From the NCBI RefSeq assembly GCF_020921035.1, contig NC_063151.1, positions 29,146,934-29,210,933 of the forward strand: a stretch of 64,000 bases of DNA, written 5' to 3'. The notes beneath the pieces were generated by a model that was not told the DNA's origin, did no database searches, and saw nothing but the letters and a program-made list of their open reading frames with translations. The stretch comes from Rhodamnia argentea (taxonomy: Eukaryota; Streptophyta; Magnoliopsida; Myrtales; Myrtaceae). The position numbers and the translations under genes were made by a program. Below are positions 37,956 to 49,038 of this stretch, piece by piece (positions within the stretch are counted from its first letter, which is position 1; each line of letters opens with the position of its first letter).

Positions 37956-38913
37956 GAGATTAGGAAATTTTGGATAATATTGACTGCCCACTCCTTGCTA
38001 AAATCTAGTTCCAAACATGAAATTGCCAACTAAATTTGTTCAATCGATCATATGAAGAAACTTATCTATTTGGGTGCGGTTGTTAATATTCTCCTTAAAA
38101 TAATAGCTAACGAAATTTTTCTTCATCGTTAACGAAAATATATAGACATGGATTCTCGTTGTGGAGAGTCCGGAGGTCGCCAATTTGGCGATCCCCGAGC
38201 TCGAGCTCATGGCTTGTCGACCTTGGGTGAGCCCGAGATCTCCGGGATCGGTAAAGCCTCGAGCTCACCTATGGCCGGTGATTAGCCGAAACCAAAAGGA
38301 AAAAATGAAAAATAACAAAAGAAAAGGATAAATAATTAAAAAATTTGAATTTTAAAAAATAAAAAAACGAAGAGAAAAAATAAAAAATTATTAAAAGGAG
38401 TCCATGGAGGAAAATCAAATATGATTTTCCATACTAAAACAACGAAAAATATTTTGCGGGTCTTTTTATAGTTTGGCCAAACACAAAAAAACATTGTCAT
38501 CCTTACAAAAAAAAAAAAAAACATTGTCATTTTCCTGAAAAATAACTTTTTGAATTTTTTTTTCGAAAACCTTACATTTTTCGGAAAACAAATGGAGCCA
38601 AAGTCGACCACTATCTTTTTTGTTTATCATAAAAAAAAAATTGGAAAGGAAGAACCAGCGTGGGAAACCCGTAGCGTTATCATAAGAGTTTTTTTTTTTT
38701 TGGTCGAATTATCATAAGAGTCGAAACATTTTGTTTGAGCCATAATCTCCATTTCTTTAGATAAAATAGTCGGGGGAAAATTATTAATGTGTATAAATTG
38801 TTTACTGCCGACGTTACTACCACGCGCTAGGGGAGAAGTTGATGAAAAAGAACAGTTTTGGTTCTTCGAACAAAGACACCTCTTGTCTGAATGTGGGATT
38901 TCTTGTCATTATT

Positions 38914-39553
38914 ATGTTAATATCATGAAAAAAAAATATGTTTATTTATATATCCACGAAAAAATTATTCCAAATTATTTTTTATCACGAAAAATCATAA
39001 ATTGATACATATATGGGAAATTTACCCGAAACTTATATTTTGATCATAAAAATCCCAAACCGATATACCGCGACAAATTTACCTCAAACTATTTTTTTGA
39101 CTATCAAAGTTCTAAACTTGTGCAACAAATTTGCCCACCATTAATTTTCATTAAATTTTACCGTCAAATTACTGAGTTAGATGACACGCGACGGTTAACA
39201 AGTATATCTATTTGAGATTTTTATCCAATGTTTGTCGCAAATGTATCGATTTGGGTTTTTTCGTGGTATTAACCCAATTTAATAAAAACTAACGGATGAT
39301 AAATTTGTCACATGTGTATTATTTTATGATTTTTAATAGTTAAAAAGATAATTTGGGATAAATTTATCATATGTGTACTAGTTTAGAGTAAATAATCACG
39401 GATGTACAGGTTTGAAGTTTTTCATTGTAAAAAAAATAGTTTGGAGTACATTTGTCATGGATATAACGGCTTGGATTTGTTTGTGCCCAAAAAATAATTT
39501 GGAATAAATTATTCACAAGTCTACCGATTTGGCATTTTTCGTGGTATTAACCC
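38914..39553. repeat. Inverted-repeat element with tandem-unit arms, copy 3
   Basis: Starts gttaatatcatgaaaaaaaa and ends atttttcgtggtattaaccc. It is the longest of the three copies (about 640 bp). Left-arm units follow aaaaatcccaaaccgatata, then cgcgacaaatttacctcaaa. Right-arm units are the mirror image, such as gtaccagttt-like words followed by tttggcatttttcgtggtat. Non-coding. Confidence 0.6.
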
Positions 39554-40689
39554 TTATTATATTTATTTTTTGTTAGGATAATAATTTGGGTTCAGTAAAA
39601 ATAGAAGTTTTTTTTACTTATGGTCGTACAACAAAAATAGGAAGTTGACTTTTGCAAGGCCTATTAATTTTCTGTAGCATAACGAAGAAGTATAGTGAAA
39701 GCTTAGACCTTTTTCATCTAATTCCGACGCTCGGATTGTCGTTTAGAGGGAAGTTGGCATGCAACGGCAATGGCATCGACAAATGTCCAACTGACGCTTC
39801 CCGCTTGAATTAATCCAATTGTAAGTAATGCACGACAGAGTTCTAATGCAAAAGATTAATTGACTAATATGAAAAACCAAACTCCATAACATGAATAATT
39901 TTTGTTTATCTAAACGAAGAAGCCGCATGCATTATTGTAATTTTAATTTATTGATAGGACGGTTTAATTTTTCGAATCATCGGAATTAAGCTAAAAGCCA
40001 TCTTAAAAATTGAATTTCACGGATTAATCGCAGCAAAAGATTGAGGCATATCATCATTCTAAGGCAAGATGCGATGGATAAAATATGGATTTTAATAATG
40101 TACATAATTTAGTAACGCAGAAATTTCGCTTCAGAAGTGAATTTTTTTTAAAGTTATATTTAAAGAGTCGCGTCTCTTCAAACTCAACACGAGCATGCAC
40201 TTTGTTGGGTTTTGAATAGACCCAAAGGAGACTGGAAATATAACTGACACATCCACGTGCGTCACTTTCTTCTCCCCTTCCACCACAGTACATTTGTCTT
40301 GGATTTACGGGTTTCAATTCAGGGTTGAGGACCACTTTGAAGGGCGTCAATCTTGTGTCTTAATATGTACGGATGCTTTTAAACTTTTCAATCTAGTATC
40401 TAGTAGTAAACATTTTGACAATTTGTCGATGTATTCATCTAATTTTAGCAGGATGTCGCCGACATAAATGCCGATTATCTTGCGTGACGCAATAGACGTT
40501 TTTTTTTTTGTCATAGGCGTGATAGGTGTTGACGTGGGTATTTTTTGCAAAATCGATGCACCTCAAAGTGATCCTCACAGAACTTCGTGCAAGTGCCTTT
40601 TCCTAGTCGAGGTTTTTTTTTTAAATTGAATTTTTTCTTTCCTTATTTCGCATGTCATCTACATTTTTAACTCGTGGCCTTTATTCCAC

Positions 40690-41140
40690 CCGAGATTATA
40701 GCAATATGAGTTTCTGTTTGAAGGCCAATTATTTTTACGAAAAATTATAAATAAAATCTGAAGCTCATTCATTTGCGATATTGTTTCAAATAAGAGCTTG
40801 GGGTGGGCATAGTAATCTAAAAAATGCATGACCTCACCGGTTGGTTGAGGGCATTTTTATTTTTTGCTTTTTGATTTTTTTCTTTATTTTTATTTTTTAA
40901 AATTTTAAAAAAGTTAAAGTAAAAAAAAATACAGGCAAGAGGGTTGCCCTCCTGCCTGTGGTCGCAATCCCACTATGGTGGAACATTGGCAATGGCCGGC
41001 AACCCCGCCCACCAAACGCAAGGGCCTGGCCATCTCTTGTTTCTGACCCTCTCTAGTTGATGGGGTCATTGGCCCTCGCCAAGGACCCCGACAACCTCGC
41101 TTGGCCATTGTCGACGCCCCACCGACCGAAAAATTAATTC
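40690..41140. repeat. One-ended relative of the tttcaaataag element family
   Basis: The words tttgaaggccaattattttt, ctgaagctcattcatttgcg and tgtttcaaataagagcttgg resemble the left arm of 26180-26845. They are followed by a GC-rich block with gccggcaaccccgcccacc-type words. A matching right arm was not found, so this is probably a truncated copy. Confidence 0.35.
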
Positions 41141-41625
41141 GGATCACATAATTTGGTTCAATTGTAATTTAAGGCGGTATCATCAATAATTCACATTTAT
41201 ATCCCGTTCAATTCACCATTCAACAATTATATATCTTAACAATTAAGAGCATGTTTGGATAATTTTTCTTATTTTTGGCTTTCTATTTTAATCAAATCTT
41301 ACTCACGTTTGACTTTAATTTATTTATCGTAAATATCTGTAATTTTTACAATATACAAATATCGAGATATAAATTCTCGTGTCCGATTATCCTAATTTTT
41401 ATAATCTCAATGATATGAAGTTTTATAGTATGAATTCATTCTTGTAATTTAGAAAATAAAAATACGAAGCGGAACGTTTTCGTGGAAATCACTAATTAGG
41501 ACCCTGTGGGCAGAGAAAATACAAAACGGCACCGCACCGTATTTTCGCTCCCCGACGGAGCAAGTCGTTCCTCACAGCTCGCTTCTTCTTCTTCACGCTG
41601 ATCGAGCGTTTAGCATCTACGAACA

Positions 41626-44600
41626 ATGGAGAAGCTGAGGAGAGTAGTGACCGAAATCGCGTACTCGCGAGATCACTCGAAGCTCCCTTCGCTTCACCGC
41701 TCTCTCCTTCCTTTTCTGTCCCTCGCTTCCGCCGTGTACGGCCTCGCTCTCTCTCTCCGACACCATCTCTACCACTTCCGCCTCTTTTCCAAGCACCGGT
41801 AACACATCTCTCTCTCTCTCTCTGCTTGAATTGAAGTTGAACTCGAGAGTTCCGTAAGCTCGCATGAGTTCATGTCAGTGAAGTGAAAGCGCCTCGATCA
41901 ATTGAGTCGCGTGCCTGTAAACGGCAAGATTTTGTAGCTCTGATCGGATCGTTGAAGAGTGGCGGAGTTTCTTCTGCATTTTTAGTCTTTTTCTTAGCAG
42001 ACGAGCTTATGAAATGGATCAATGTAGTCTGGCCAATGATGTAGTAATGTTGTTTGTTCTAATGATTCTCTCGTGGCGCTTCGCTTGTGGAGATTGCCGG
42101 TGCCGGTGATAAGCGTAGGAAATTTGACTTGGGGAGGCAATGGGAAGACGCCGATGGTTGAGTTCATTGCAGCTTTACTAGCTGATTCTGGCATTTCGCC
42201 ACTTATTCTCACCAGGGTAAATTTTTCCTTCTCTCTGCTGGCTCTACTTGGAGTTTGTAACGACTCAGTCTTTGAATGTTTGGAATTTCTTCTAAATGGT
42301 TGGGTTGGATGGAATTTCTTAGAAACTTATGGTTTCGGTATGAACTATAAGGGGAAGCTAAGAAGATCCTGCGTTGCCTCATTTGAAGGGCTAAACATAG
42401 GGATTTCCATTGTTTCACGTTAGGATTATGTGCACAAATACAACAAAATAGAGAGTAAGGCGAGGAAGAGAAATAGAAATACAATATCTATCCTGGTTCA
42501 CCCTTAATACAGGACTACATCCAGCAAATTTCACTATGTTTAGCACTTTCCACCTCTTTGTAACAACTTTCAGTTATAAGAGATAGATTATATATAACAA
42601 TAATCATTCATGGGTCCAAGCCCAAACTACCAACAAAACATGAATTTGAACTATGAAAACTCTCTGGTGTCCCTAGATAGGGACAAATTTTCCTGTCGAT
42701 GGGAAGTATGAACTACACCCTAATATTCTATAGGTAGCCCTGACATTTTTCTAGATTATTAGATTATCAAGTAGAGTAATAAATCAGGTTGGACCTGCAA
42801 CTCCACTGTCAAATTGTTTATGCTTCTAGGGGGTGATCTTTGTTTGTATATCTTCCTGGACAGGGTTATGCTGGTGGAGATGAAGCTAGAATGCTTCAAA
42901 GGCGTCTCATTGGGAAGTCGGCAAATGTTGGTGTCGGCACTAATCGTGCAGCAACTGCTGCTGCTTTCATTGAACAGTATGGTTACCGTGACCCTCGTAC
43001 CCGTGAATGTCTCAAGGGAGACTCTAATGACCAGAAACTGGGGGAAAAGGCTGGGAGCTATGGTCAGATTCGTTCCAATCACAGCTGTGAGGAAATTGGT
43101 GCTGCAATTCTGGATGACGGAATGCAGGTACACCACTATAAATTGTGTCTTCAGTTGTTATGATACAAAAGTCATCATGTGTGGAAAGCTTTCTCCTGGC
43201 TACTTTAGTCTTAGCTCAGTTTGTACCGTGATTTTTTCCGTGGCGGCTTTATGGCTAGTCATGTTTTTTGCTTAGTCAATGGAATAGTTGTAAAATCTAC
43301 TTGTATGGGTGGCAGCACTGGCAACTGTCGCGTGATCTGGATATAGTGATGGTTAATGGGTTATGCCCATGGGGAAATCATCAGTTACTTCCACTCGGAC
43401 CTCTGCGAGAACCTTTAACAGCACTTTGGAGAGCAAATATTGCTGTTATACATAACGCAGATCTGGTAACTGTCCTCTGCCTCTCTTTTTTGTGCAGTTT
43501 TGTTTACTTTTACTTCATAGCTCTATGTAGTATGATGCATGTTTTCTGTTTCTCACTCATGCAGTTCTGATGCTTGTGAGTTTGCATTAGCAGACAAATA
43601 TGGCGAGCTAGAATAATGCTTTGGTGCTTCACAGGTGCCTGAGCAAACTCTCGCGAGCATTGAGTCTGCTATTCGAGAAGTTAACAAATCTATAGGAGTT
43701 TTCTTCACCAGCATGGCTCCATCATACTTCTTTGATGTAGGGAACATGAATTCTGTCATACCTCTAGAGGCAGTGTCCAACAATGTTGTATTATGTGTCT
43801 CTGCGATTGGTTCTGCAGATGCTTTTGTCAAGAGCGTTGAAAAGGTATTGCTTTCTACTGAATGTTAACAGCATATAAGGAAGCGTTTCTCAGTTCTGGG
43901 TGAAAGGCTTCTTAATTCATGCTTAGTTTGATTTTGACGTAAAAAGTCTCTGCAGCTTGGAGCTATTCACATTGAGCGGTTGGACTTCAGCGACCATCAC
44001 TTATTTCAGACCATGGTAGTCATCTCTTTTTTGTCTTGTCCCTTTCCGCTTCATCATACTATAGTTGGATGTCTGTTGCATAGATACACTTTGTTAGTCC
44101 CATAATTATGCTGTGAGTGAGACCTGTGATGTGCCGATCTGGTGATAAAGATGGCTACGTTATCAGGCAATGAGCCTAATTAGTAGAAGCTCCCTTTCAA
44201 GCCAGTTACTTGATGTTTCAACTGCTAAATACCAGTCAACTGCTTCAGAACTTCTACCTTTTGTTATCCCAATGTCTTCTTGATTTACCATTGGTTGGTA
44301 GGAAATTGAGATGATAAAGAAGCAGCTTGAGGACTTGGAGACCAAATTTAGTTCCAAGCCAATCGTCATCGTTACAGAAAAGGTGAGATGATCATTCACC
44401 GGGAGTCCCATTTTATGCAGTTCTTATGAACTGGATGGGTCAGGTTTCTAAATAATTACAGGGCACGTCTCATTGCTAACTTCAAATCCTACATACAATG
44501 CAATTTTAAACGCACTCTGTTGGCATGCTCCTGAAATTAATATTTTTCCCACAAATTATCAGATTATTCTCAAACTGAGGTGCCTAGAGTTTTCTGCGAT

Positions 44601-45404
44601 TCCAAGAGTCTTTTTGAGTAAAACATTGATGAGGCAGCTACACAGGAAACTCAATCTTGTCTGGCTATGGCAAGAGCCTATAACATTATTGAAGCGAACC
44701 TCTAATGTTGCACTCTGGCAATTCTTATCAGGATTATGATCGAGATCCAGAGATTTTGAAGCATCTAAGTCCTTACAAATCTTGGGCGCTCTCTGCTAAG
44801 TTGCAGTTTGTACCTCACAAAGGATGCAGTGGAATTTGCTTCAAGAATTTGTTGGAGGAACTACTACAAGTAAAATTATCAGATGTACCCCATATTTAAA
44901 GCTTGTGCCATGTGTAATATGACGGGCGTATTTTTCCACCGGCCCGCATTCAGGTTTCCAATGCTTTCTTCATCTAGACAAATATGGTGGAGATGGATGC
45001 TCTGATAGGAGCAATGCTGCTAATCACATGATCTGAGTCTGAACATCCTCGGACTATGCAAAAGGCCAATCATCCAAGGACCTTCCTGTTCCTACATCCT
45101 TCACCCAAATCCGTCTCGATCCATATTTCTAAAAAAGGTTTCGCTATTGCTACTTGCTATCTGCAATCTCTCTCATGTGTCGAAACTTTACCATTCTAAT
45201 TTCTTCAACTTTAGTTCTTAAGGACAGTGCCAGGCTTTCAGATCCTTCTTTCATCCTAAATATCTGTTTGATATTCAGGTTGAAGAATCATTGCCGCATG
45301 AAGTTAAAATGTTTGCAGTGGTTGCAGGAAGAACTGCTTCTTCAACAAAGGAACCAGAGAAAAATCCGAATATCTTCATGAAATTCCGGGCATTTACACA
45401 ATAG
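41626..45404 (+). CDS. LPXK: Tetraacyldisaccharide 4'-kinase (LpxK), 441 aa, 9 exons
   Basis: Exons: 41626-41798, 42093-42216, 42864-43127, 43316-43465, 43635-43844, 43956-44015, 44302-44382, 44732-44869, 45279-45404; total 1,326 nt. LpxK phosphorylates the 4' position of the tetraacyl disaccharide in lipid A synthesis. Plants keep the pathway, with enzymes reported in mitochondria. The Walker A motif is [12 protein letters not shown] at about residues 67-78, preceded by [19 protein letters not shown] follows, then [19 protein letters not shown] with the DDG at about 183-185, and HNADL after [14 protein letters not shown]. The late [10 protein letters not shown] and IVIVTEKDYDRDP blocks are also family hallmarks. 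The N-terminus ([18 protein letters not shown]) is the expected membrane segment. Intron 2 contains a dispersed repeat (42430-42730). The gene is convergent with the plastid-protein gene; stop codons lie about 150 bp apart. Confidence 0.92.
42430..42730. mobile_element. Dispersed repeat in LpxK intron 2, possible LTR fossil fragment
   Basis: Shares diverged blocks with 10140-10540: ggactacatccagcaaattt, agattatatataacaataat and cattcatgggtccaagccca. It looks like part of an old plant LTR, with no internal region or coding. It lies wholly within the intron and leaves both splice sites intact. Confidence 0.3.
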
Positions 45405-45552
45405 AGGATGGTGAATTGTCTTTGCTTTTATTATTGTCGAAGTTACAGGAATCAAGCCTGACAGAATACCTTCATTTTGAAGATGGTGGCATTCGGAGAA
45501 CAGCAATGGACGATGAAAATGCAAAAACACTGAAGCCGACCAAATGTACATG

Positions 45553-46131
45553 TCAGCTTCGGGTGCTGTCGAAACCCCGTTTCTTCGTCATCGTCGAATT
45601 CGCTTGAGTTCCTCTATCTCTCTCTTCTCCTCCTCCTCCTCCTTCCGAGGATATTTTTCTATCATCGTCCTCAGAATTCTCGTCCTCGTTTATCTTGTCG
45701 AACCCCAAGTACTTGGATATCAAGTCGGGGACGACGAAGTTCGCTATCCAGTACGCAAGCAGAAGCACCGCACTGCAATTAACCCCGAGTCACCAAGTCA
45801 ATACGCGACACCTGCAGAAGGAGCTCTGTTCGAGTAGCAGCGTCGAGCCAACTTACCCCGTTTGGAGGAACACCGATATGTCGCCCGTCTTCGCCGGAGC
45901 AGCGGCGGCGAGAGTAGAGCCGTACTGATCGGCGATTGCGCTGGTTCCGAGAGGGAGCTCTCGCCACGTCGGCGGCCGCGACGCCACCGTCGCTTGCCTA
46001 CCGAGGGGAAAGCTAGGACGGCGGCCCGTGGAGGGCGAGAGGAGGTCGCGGTTCATTTTCATGGAGGGGATGTGGGTAGGAGGAGAGAGGAGAAGCTTTG
46101 GGTGGCAATGGCATGACGACGTGAAGCTCAT
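45553..46131 (-). CDS. Probable plastid single-pass membrane protein, 164 aa, 2 exons
   Basis: Exons in transcription order: 46131-45857 and 45772-45553; total 495 nt. The first about 60 residues are Ser/Thr/Pro/Arg-rich with few acidic residues (start MSFTSSCHCHPKLLLSPP), as in a chloroplast transit peptide. RPPTWRELPLGTSAIADQYG, an Ala-rich stretch and TGDISVFLQTGAVLLLAYWI follow; the last includes the start of the only hydrophobic helix (about 88-104). Then come ANFVVPDLISKYLGFDKI and an acidic, Gly-rich tail. I believe the WIANFVVPDLISKYLGF core is conserved in plants, but I do not recognise a named family or function. The upstream in-frame Met at 46236 is less likely as the start because it would put Pro-rich leader sequence ahead of the transit peptide. 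Confidence 0.75.
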
Positions 46132-47038
46132 TGGGGAATTTTTCGTTCTTGGTTTTGCGGTAGAAGCAGCAGCAGAGACGAGACCCGTGGCACAATCTGG
46201 AGGATAAGGAGATATCTTCGGGTTCGGGCCAGCCAATGTGGGCGGGCCATGCCCGACAATGGAATCACTAACTTGGCCTGTCCATTCCGCTCTTCCCGGT
46301 AATTATAGAACTCCTTTGATCTGAAATCGGGCTGGGAAAAGAGTTGAACTCAGGCACATGAAAACTTGTGCCAATCATGTGAGTTTCGCTCGTGGCGAAT
46401 CTTAAATTTTCCAGTCGCGTTAAGTTTGGCTAGTTAATGGTTCATGTCATGTCTAAACGAATACCTAAGACCGATTTCGGAAACCAACAGTTCGGGCGGT
46501 ATCTTGTTTGAACCATCAAATTTTCGGTGGGCGACACCATGTTAGATGATCCAAACGAGGATGGGGGGCGTACTTTTGAATCAATAATTACAAAGGATGC
46601 TGAATTGTCCATGACATTTAATCTCGATGGAGCTTGTATTTGGTCCCCCTGCCGAATTTTGACCTTTTGGGGTTTATTACATTCTTCGCGGGACCATTCT
46701 ACTACTACTACTAGTAGTGTTGCAGAGAAAGAAATCATGGAATAGGACGTCGCGTTAAAGAAGCGGCTTCATTCCCAATTTGTGGAAACGGACCGATGCA
46801 CATGAGTTTTGTTTCTCAGAGGGAGGGACTTAGTCGACTATTATATGCATTAAACTGCGTCACAACACGTGTTTGTAGCTAAGGAGATGAGCGAAAATTC
46901 ATTCAAGAACCGTACATCTTCTTCCATGAATTCTCTTTAGCTTCACTTCTTCTATATAAATCCCTCTCTCGACCCTTCAGTTCTTACCGAGCAATACTAC
47001 CAGTACTCTGATATTGGGGGCTAAGCATTGGAGTCATA
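46132..47038. other. Divergent spacer: plastid-protein and glycine-rich-protein promoters
   Basis: About 900 bp between two divergent genes. It holds the TATA box of the glycine-rich gene (46953-46960). The middle (46440-46740) has open frames in both directions, none recognisable. Confidence 0.5.
46953..46960 (+). promoter_or_regulatory. TATA box of the glycine-rich-protein gene
   Basis: TATATAAA lies 79 bp upstream of the ATG at 47039 and is followed by a CT-rich leader (ccctctctcgacccttcag), the usual plant arrangement with transcription starting about 30 bp downstream. Confidence 0.75.
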
Positions 47039-47440
47039 ATGGTTTTTAAGTCGGTTCTTGTTGCGCTCTTGAGTGCTCTTGTTTGCTCCGCCGGTGTTAG
47101 AAAGCTTGAGGGCCAAAGGCCTGATCCTTTTGAGGAAGAGAAGACGTTCTTCCGCAGCCCTAGGTATGGTGTCGGCCTTGGCGGTGGAGGTGGCTTGGGG
47201 GGTGGCGCTGGTTTAGGTGGCAGTGCTGGCTTGGGAGGAGGCGCTGGCACCAGGGGTGGTCTCGGGGGAGGCGGTGGGCTTGGGGGAGGTGGTGGAAGAG
47301 GAGCGGGCGGCGGGCTTGTCGGTGGAGCTGGTGGAGGGTTTGGAGGAGGGGCAGGGGCAGTTGGTGGGGCAGGCGGCGGCAGGGCTGGAGGAGGATTTGG
47401 CGGAGGTGCCGGGGGTGGCGTTGGAGGTGGATTTCCTTGA
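47039..47440 (+). CDS. Secreted glycine-rich protein, 133 aa
   Basis: A single exon. The signal peptide is MVFKSVLVALLSALVCSAG (1-19). A charged segment follows, LEGQRPDPFEEEKTFFRSPR (about 24-43), and then a glycine-rich domain to the end with repeats of GLGGGAGLGG, GGGRAGGGFGGGAG and similar. The composition and signal peptide place it among plant glycine-rich proteins of class I, often called cell-wall structural proteins. The RPDPFEEEKTFF segment before the repeats looks like the group's conserved non-repeat part. The GC-rich repeat DNA sets it apart from its neighbours but is explained by glycine codons (GGN). Confidence 0.85.
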   Translation: MVFKSVLVALLSALVCSAGVRKLEGQRPDPFEEEKTFFRSPRYGVGLGGGGGLGGGAGLGGSAGLGGGAGTRGGLGGGGGLGGGGGRGAGGGLVGGAGGGFGGGAGAVGGAGGGRAGGGFGGGAGGGVGGGFP

Positions 47441-48027
47441 AGAATTGCTGAAACTAGACCTGCATTACTAAATCTATGCACACTCTGCTAAATAATGCAC
47501 TCCATGCATAATTGTTTTTCACTGATTCACCATTCACCTGTATGTTTGATTTGATCATCATGAAAAGAAAAAAATCATTTCCACTATAATAAATGAAATA
47601 CTGAATACTAACCGATATAACTTCACATGCGATCATTCAAACCGAATCTACTCTCGGAAAAACCATTACGTTATCCATGCTCATCTCGAACACTCTATTG
47701 CATTAATCTCGCGTGGATACGAATTGTAGTTTTTGTAGATCCCCAGAGAATCGTGGTTGTTTGGCCTCCGAAAGGTTCTTTGGTAAGACGTTCACTTAAT
47801 GCACAAACTTGCTTAAAAATCAATATCAAAAAGTTGTACGCATTAATTTCCCTAAGGAGGAAGGTATCCCGTGCTCCCATTTCAAAGGAAAAGTACATAT
47901 TCTTTAACTCAAAACCTAAGCCGAACCTCATCAGCAAAAAAGTCCTGATGCTATATCAAGGGCCAGAGTCCACAGAGTCTAAGGGCCAATTGATTTCTCA
48001 AATCCCTTTAACTGTCTCTCCGAGAAG
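47441..48027. other. Spacer between glycine-rich and BAP31-like genes
   Basis: 587 bp. The left part is the glycine-rich-protein 3'UTR. The rest is presumed promoter and leader of the BAP31-like gene; I see no TATA box or repeat that I would assert. Confidence 0.5.
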
Positions 48028-49038
48028 ATGATTCACCTCTTATTTGGCCTTGCATTCTTGGAGATGGCTTTGGTAGTTGTCCTTCTCTTTAAAACTCCTC
48101 TGAGGATGCTGTTGATGCTGGGGCTGGACCGTTTGAAGCGGGGAAGAGGGCGGCTCGTTGCGGGGACCGTGGCGATGACCATGGTGGTCGTATTCAGTTC
48201 GGCGGTCTACAATGTCTTGGGCATCCAGAGAGGCCTAGCCGATGCGACCATAATCAACCCGACCGATCAGGTCCTCATGGCAAATAGCCTTCTGGAAGCA
48301 TCTCTCTTGGGTAAATCACAAACCATGCTCTTTCCTTGCATTTCTAATGCGATTGTCATATGATATATTTAAGGAAGGAGGGATTGGGAGTTATTTTATT
48401 GAAATAATTTTTTCTCGACATATCAGTATTTTAATGTGGACTATAGTATGGGCTGAGGCTTCAATGAGCTTCATAGGCCCAGCCACCACTATGACAGGAT
48501 TGGACAAAACTTTTGGCTCATTGTCCCCAATTCCATGTTTTCTGCTTTCAAAGCCAAACCAAACGCACCATAGATAAGCTCTTGCAAACAAACCTGAGAC
48601 TGTTAGGAACTTTCTTTCCATCTTTAGACCAGATCAAGTCGTTACTTTTGTACGTTTCAATGCGATACCGATCATATCCGGTCTGGTCCAATCAGCCCAT
48701 TGATTTGATCCGATAGCAATGAGATGCCTCTCTTCTCTCTTTTTTTCCCTTCTTCCTCTTTTCGTTAATTGTAATCGTAACTGGTCAGGCTTTTCGAGCA
48801 CGATGAGTCGAGCTCGAGGCTAACTCGGTTTCGAAGTGCCGGTGCAGGCTTCTCCCTATTCCTTGGGATATTGATAGACAGGTTGCATTACTACGTTAAG
48901 GAGCTCTACCTATTGAGGAACAACTTGGAAGCAACCAAGAAATGGAAAAGAGATTATGTGGAGATGGATAGCATTGGATCATCAAAGGCCCCTCGTCAGA
49001 CGAGGATTGAGCAAGCTCCAACGAAATCTAGCACGTGA
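48028..49038 (+). CDS. BAP31-like endoplasmic-reticulum membrane protein, 157 aa
   Basis: Exons: 48028-48310 and 48848-49038; total 474 nt. Three hydrophobic helices are visible: about 2-21 (IHLLFGLAFLEMALVVVLLF), about 43-63 (VAGTVAMTMVVVFSSAVYNV) and about 94-107 (SLLGFSLFLGILIDR). RLHYYVKELYLLRNNLEATK follows the last. This is the arrangement of BAP31/Yet1-Yet3 proteins, which act in ER sorting and quality control of membrane proteins. The product is shorter than the classical form because it stops soon after the third helix with only a brief helical tail, lacking the long coiled coil and KKxx ER-retrieval signal. Plants have such short members, so truncation is not implied. The start was taken as the first ATG of the long frame. 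Confidence 0.85.

Larger units (their letters stand above)
33907..41625. other. Repeat-rich spacer upstream of BRD13-like and LpxK genes
   Basis: About 7.7 kb between two divergent gene starts, without a supported gene. It contains a large inverted-repeat element with another element nested in it (34470-36105, 35107-35479), a SINE candidate (36175-36395), a MITE with a 21-bp minisatellite (37105-37955), a third copy of the tandem-unit element (38914-39553) and a one-ended relative of the tttcaaataag family (40690-41140). 38100-38610 is AT-rich with a GC-rich insert (38150-38300) and an end reading cggaaaacaaatggagcc, probably a further MITE. The last 100 bp is LpxK leader. Confidence 0.5.

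Noticed and set aside
42420-42740. Extra LpxK exon in intron 2
   Set aside because: No frame continues the protein; the stretch matches a dispersed repeat and the flanking exons join in phase without it.
47217-47481. Glycine/valine-rich and proline-rich frames overlapping the glycine-rich protein
   Set aside because: The minus frame (Pro-rich) is the direct complement of glycine codons; the plus frame lacks a signal peptide. The 47039 frame has signal peptide and TATA box.
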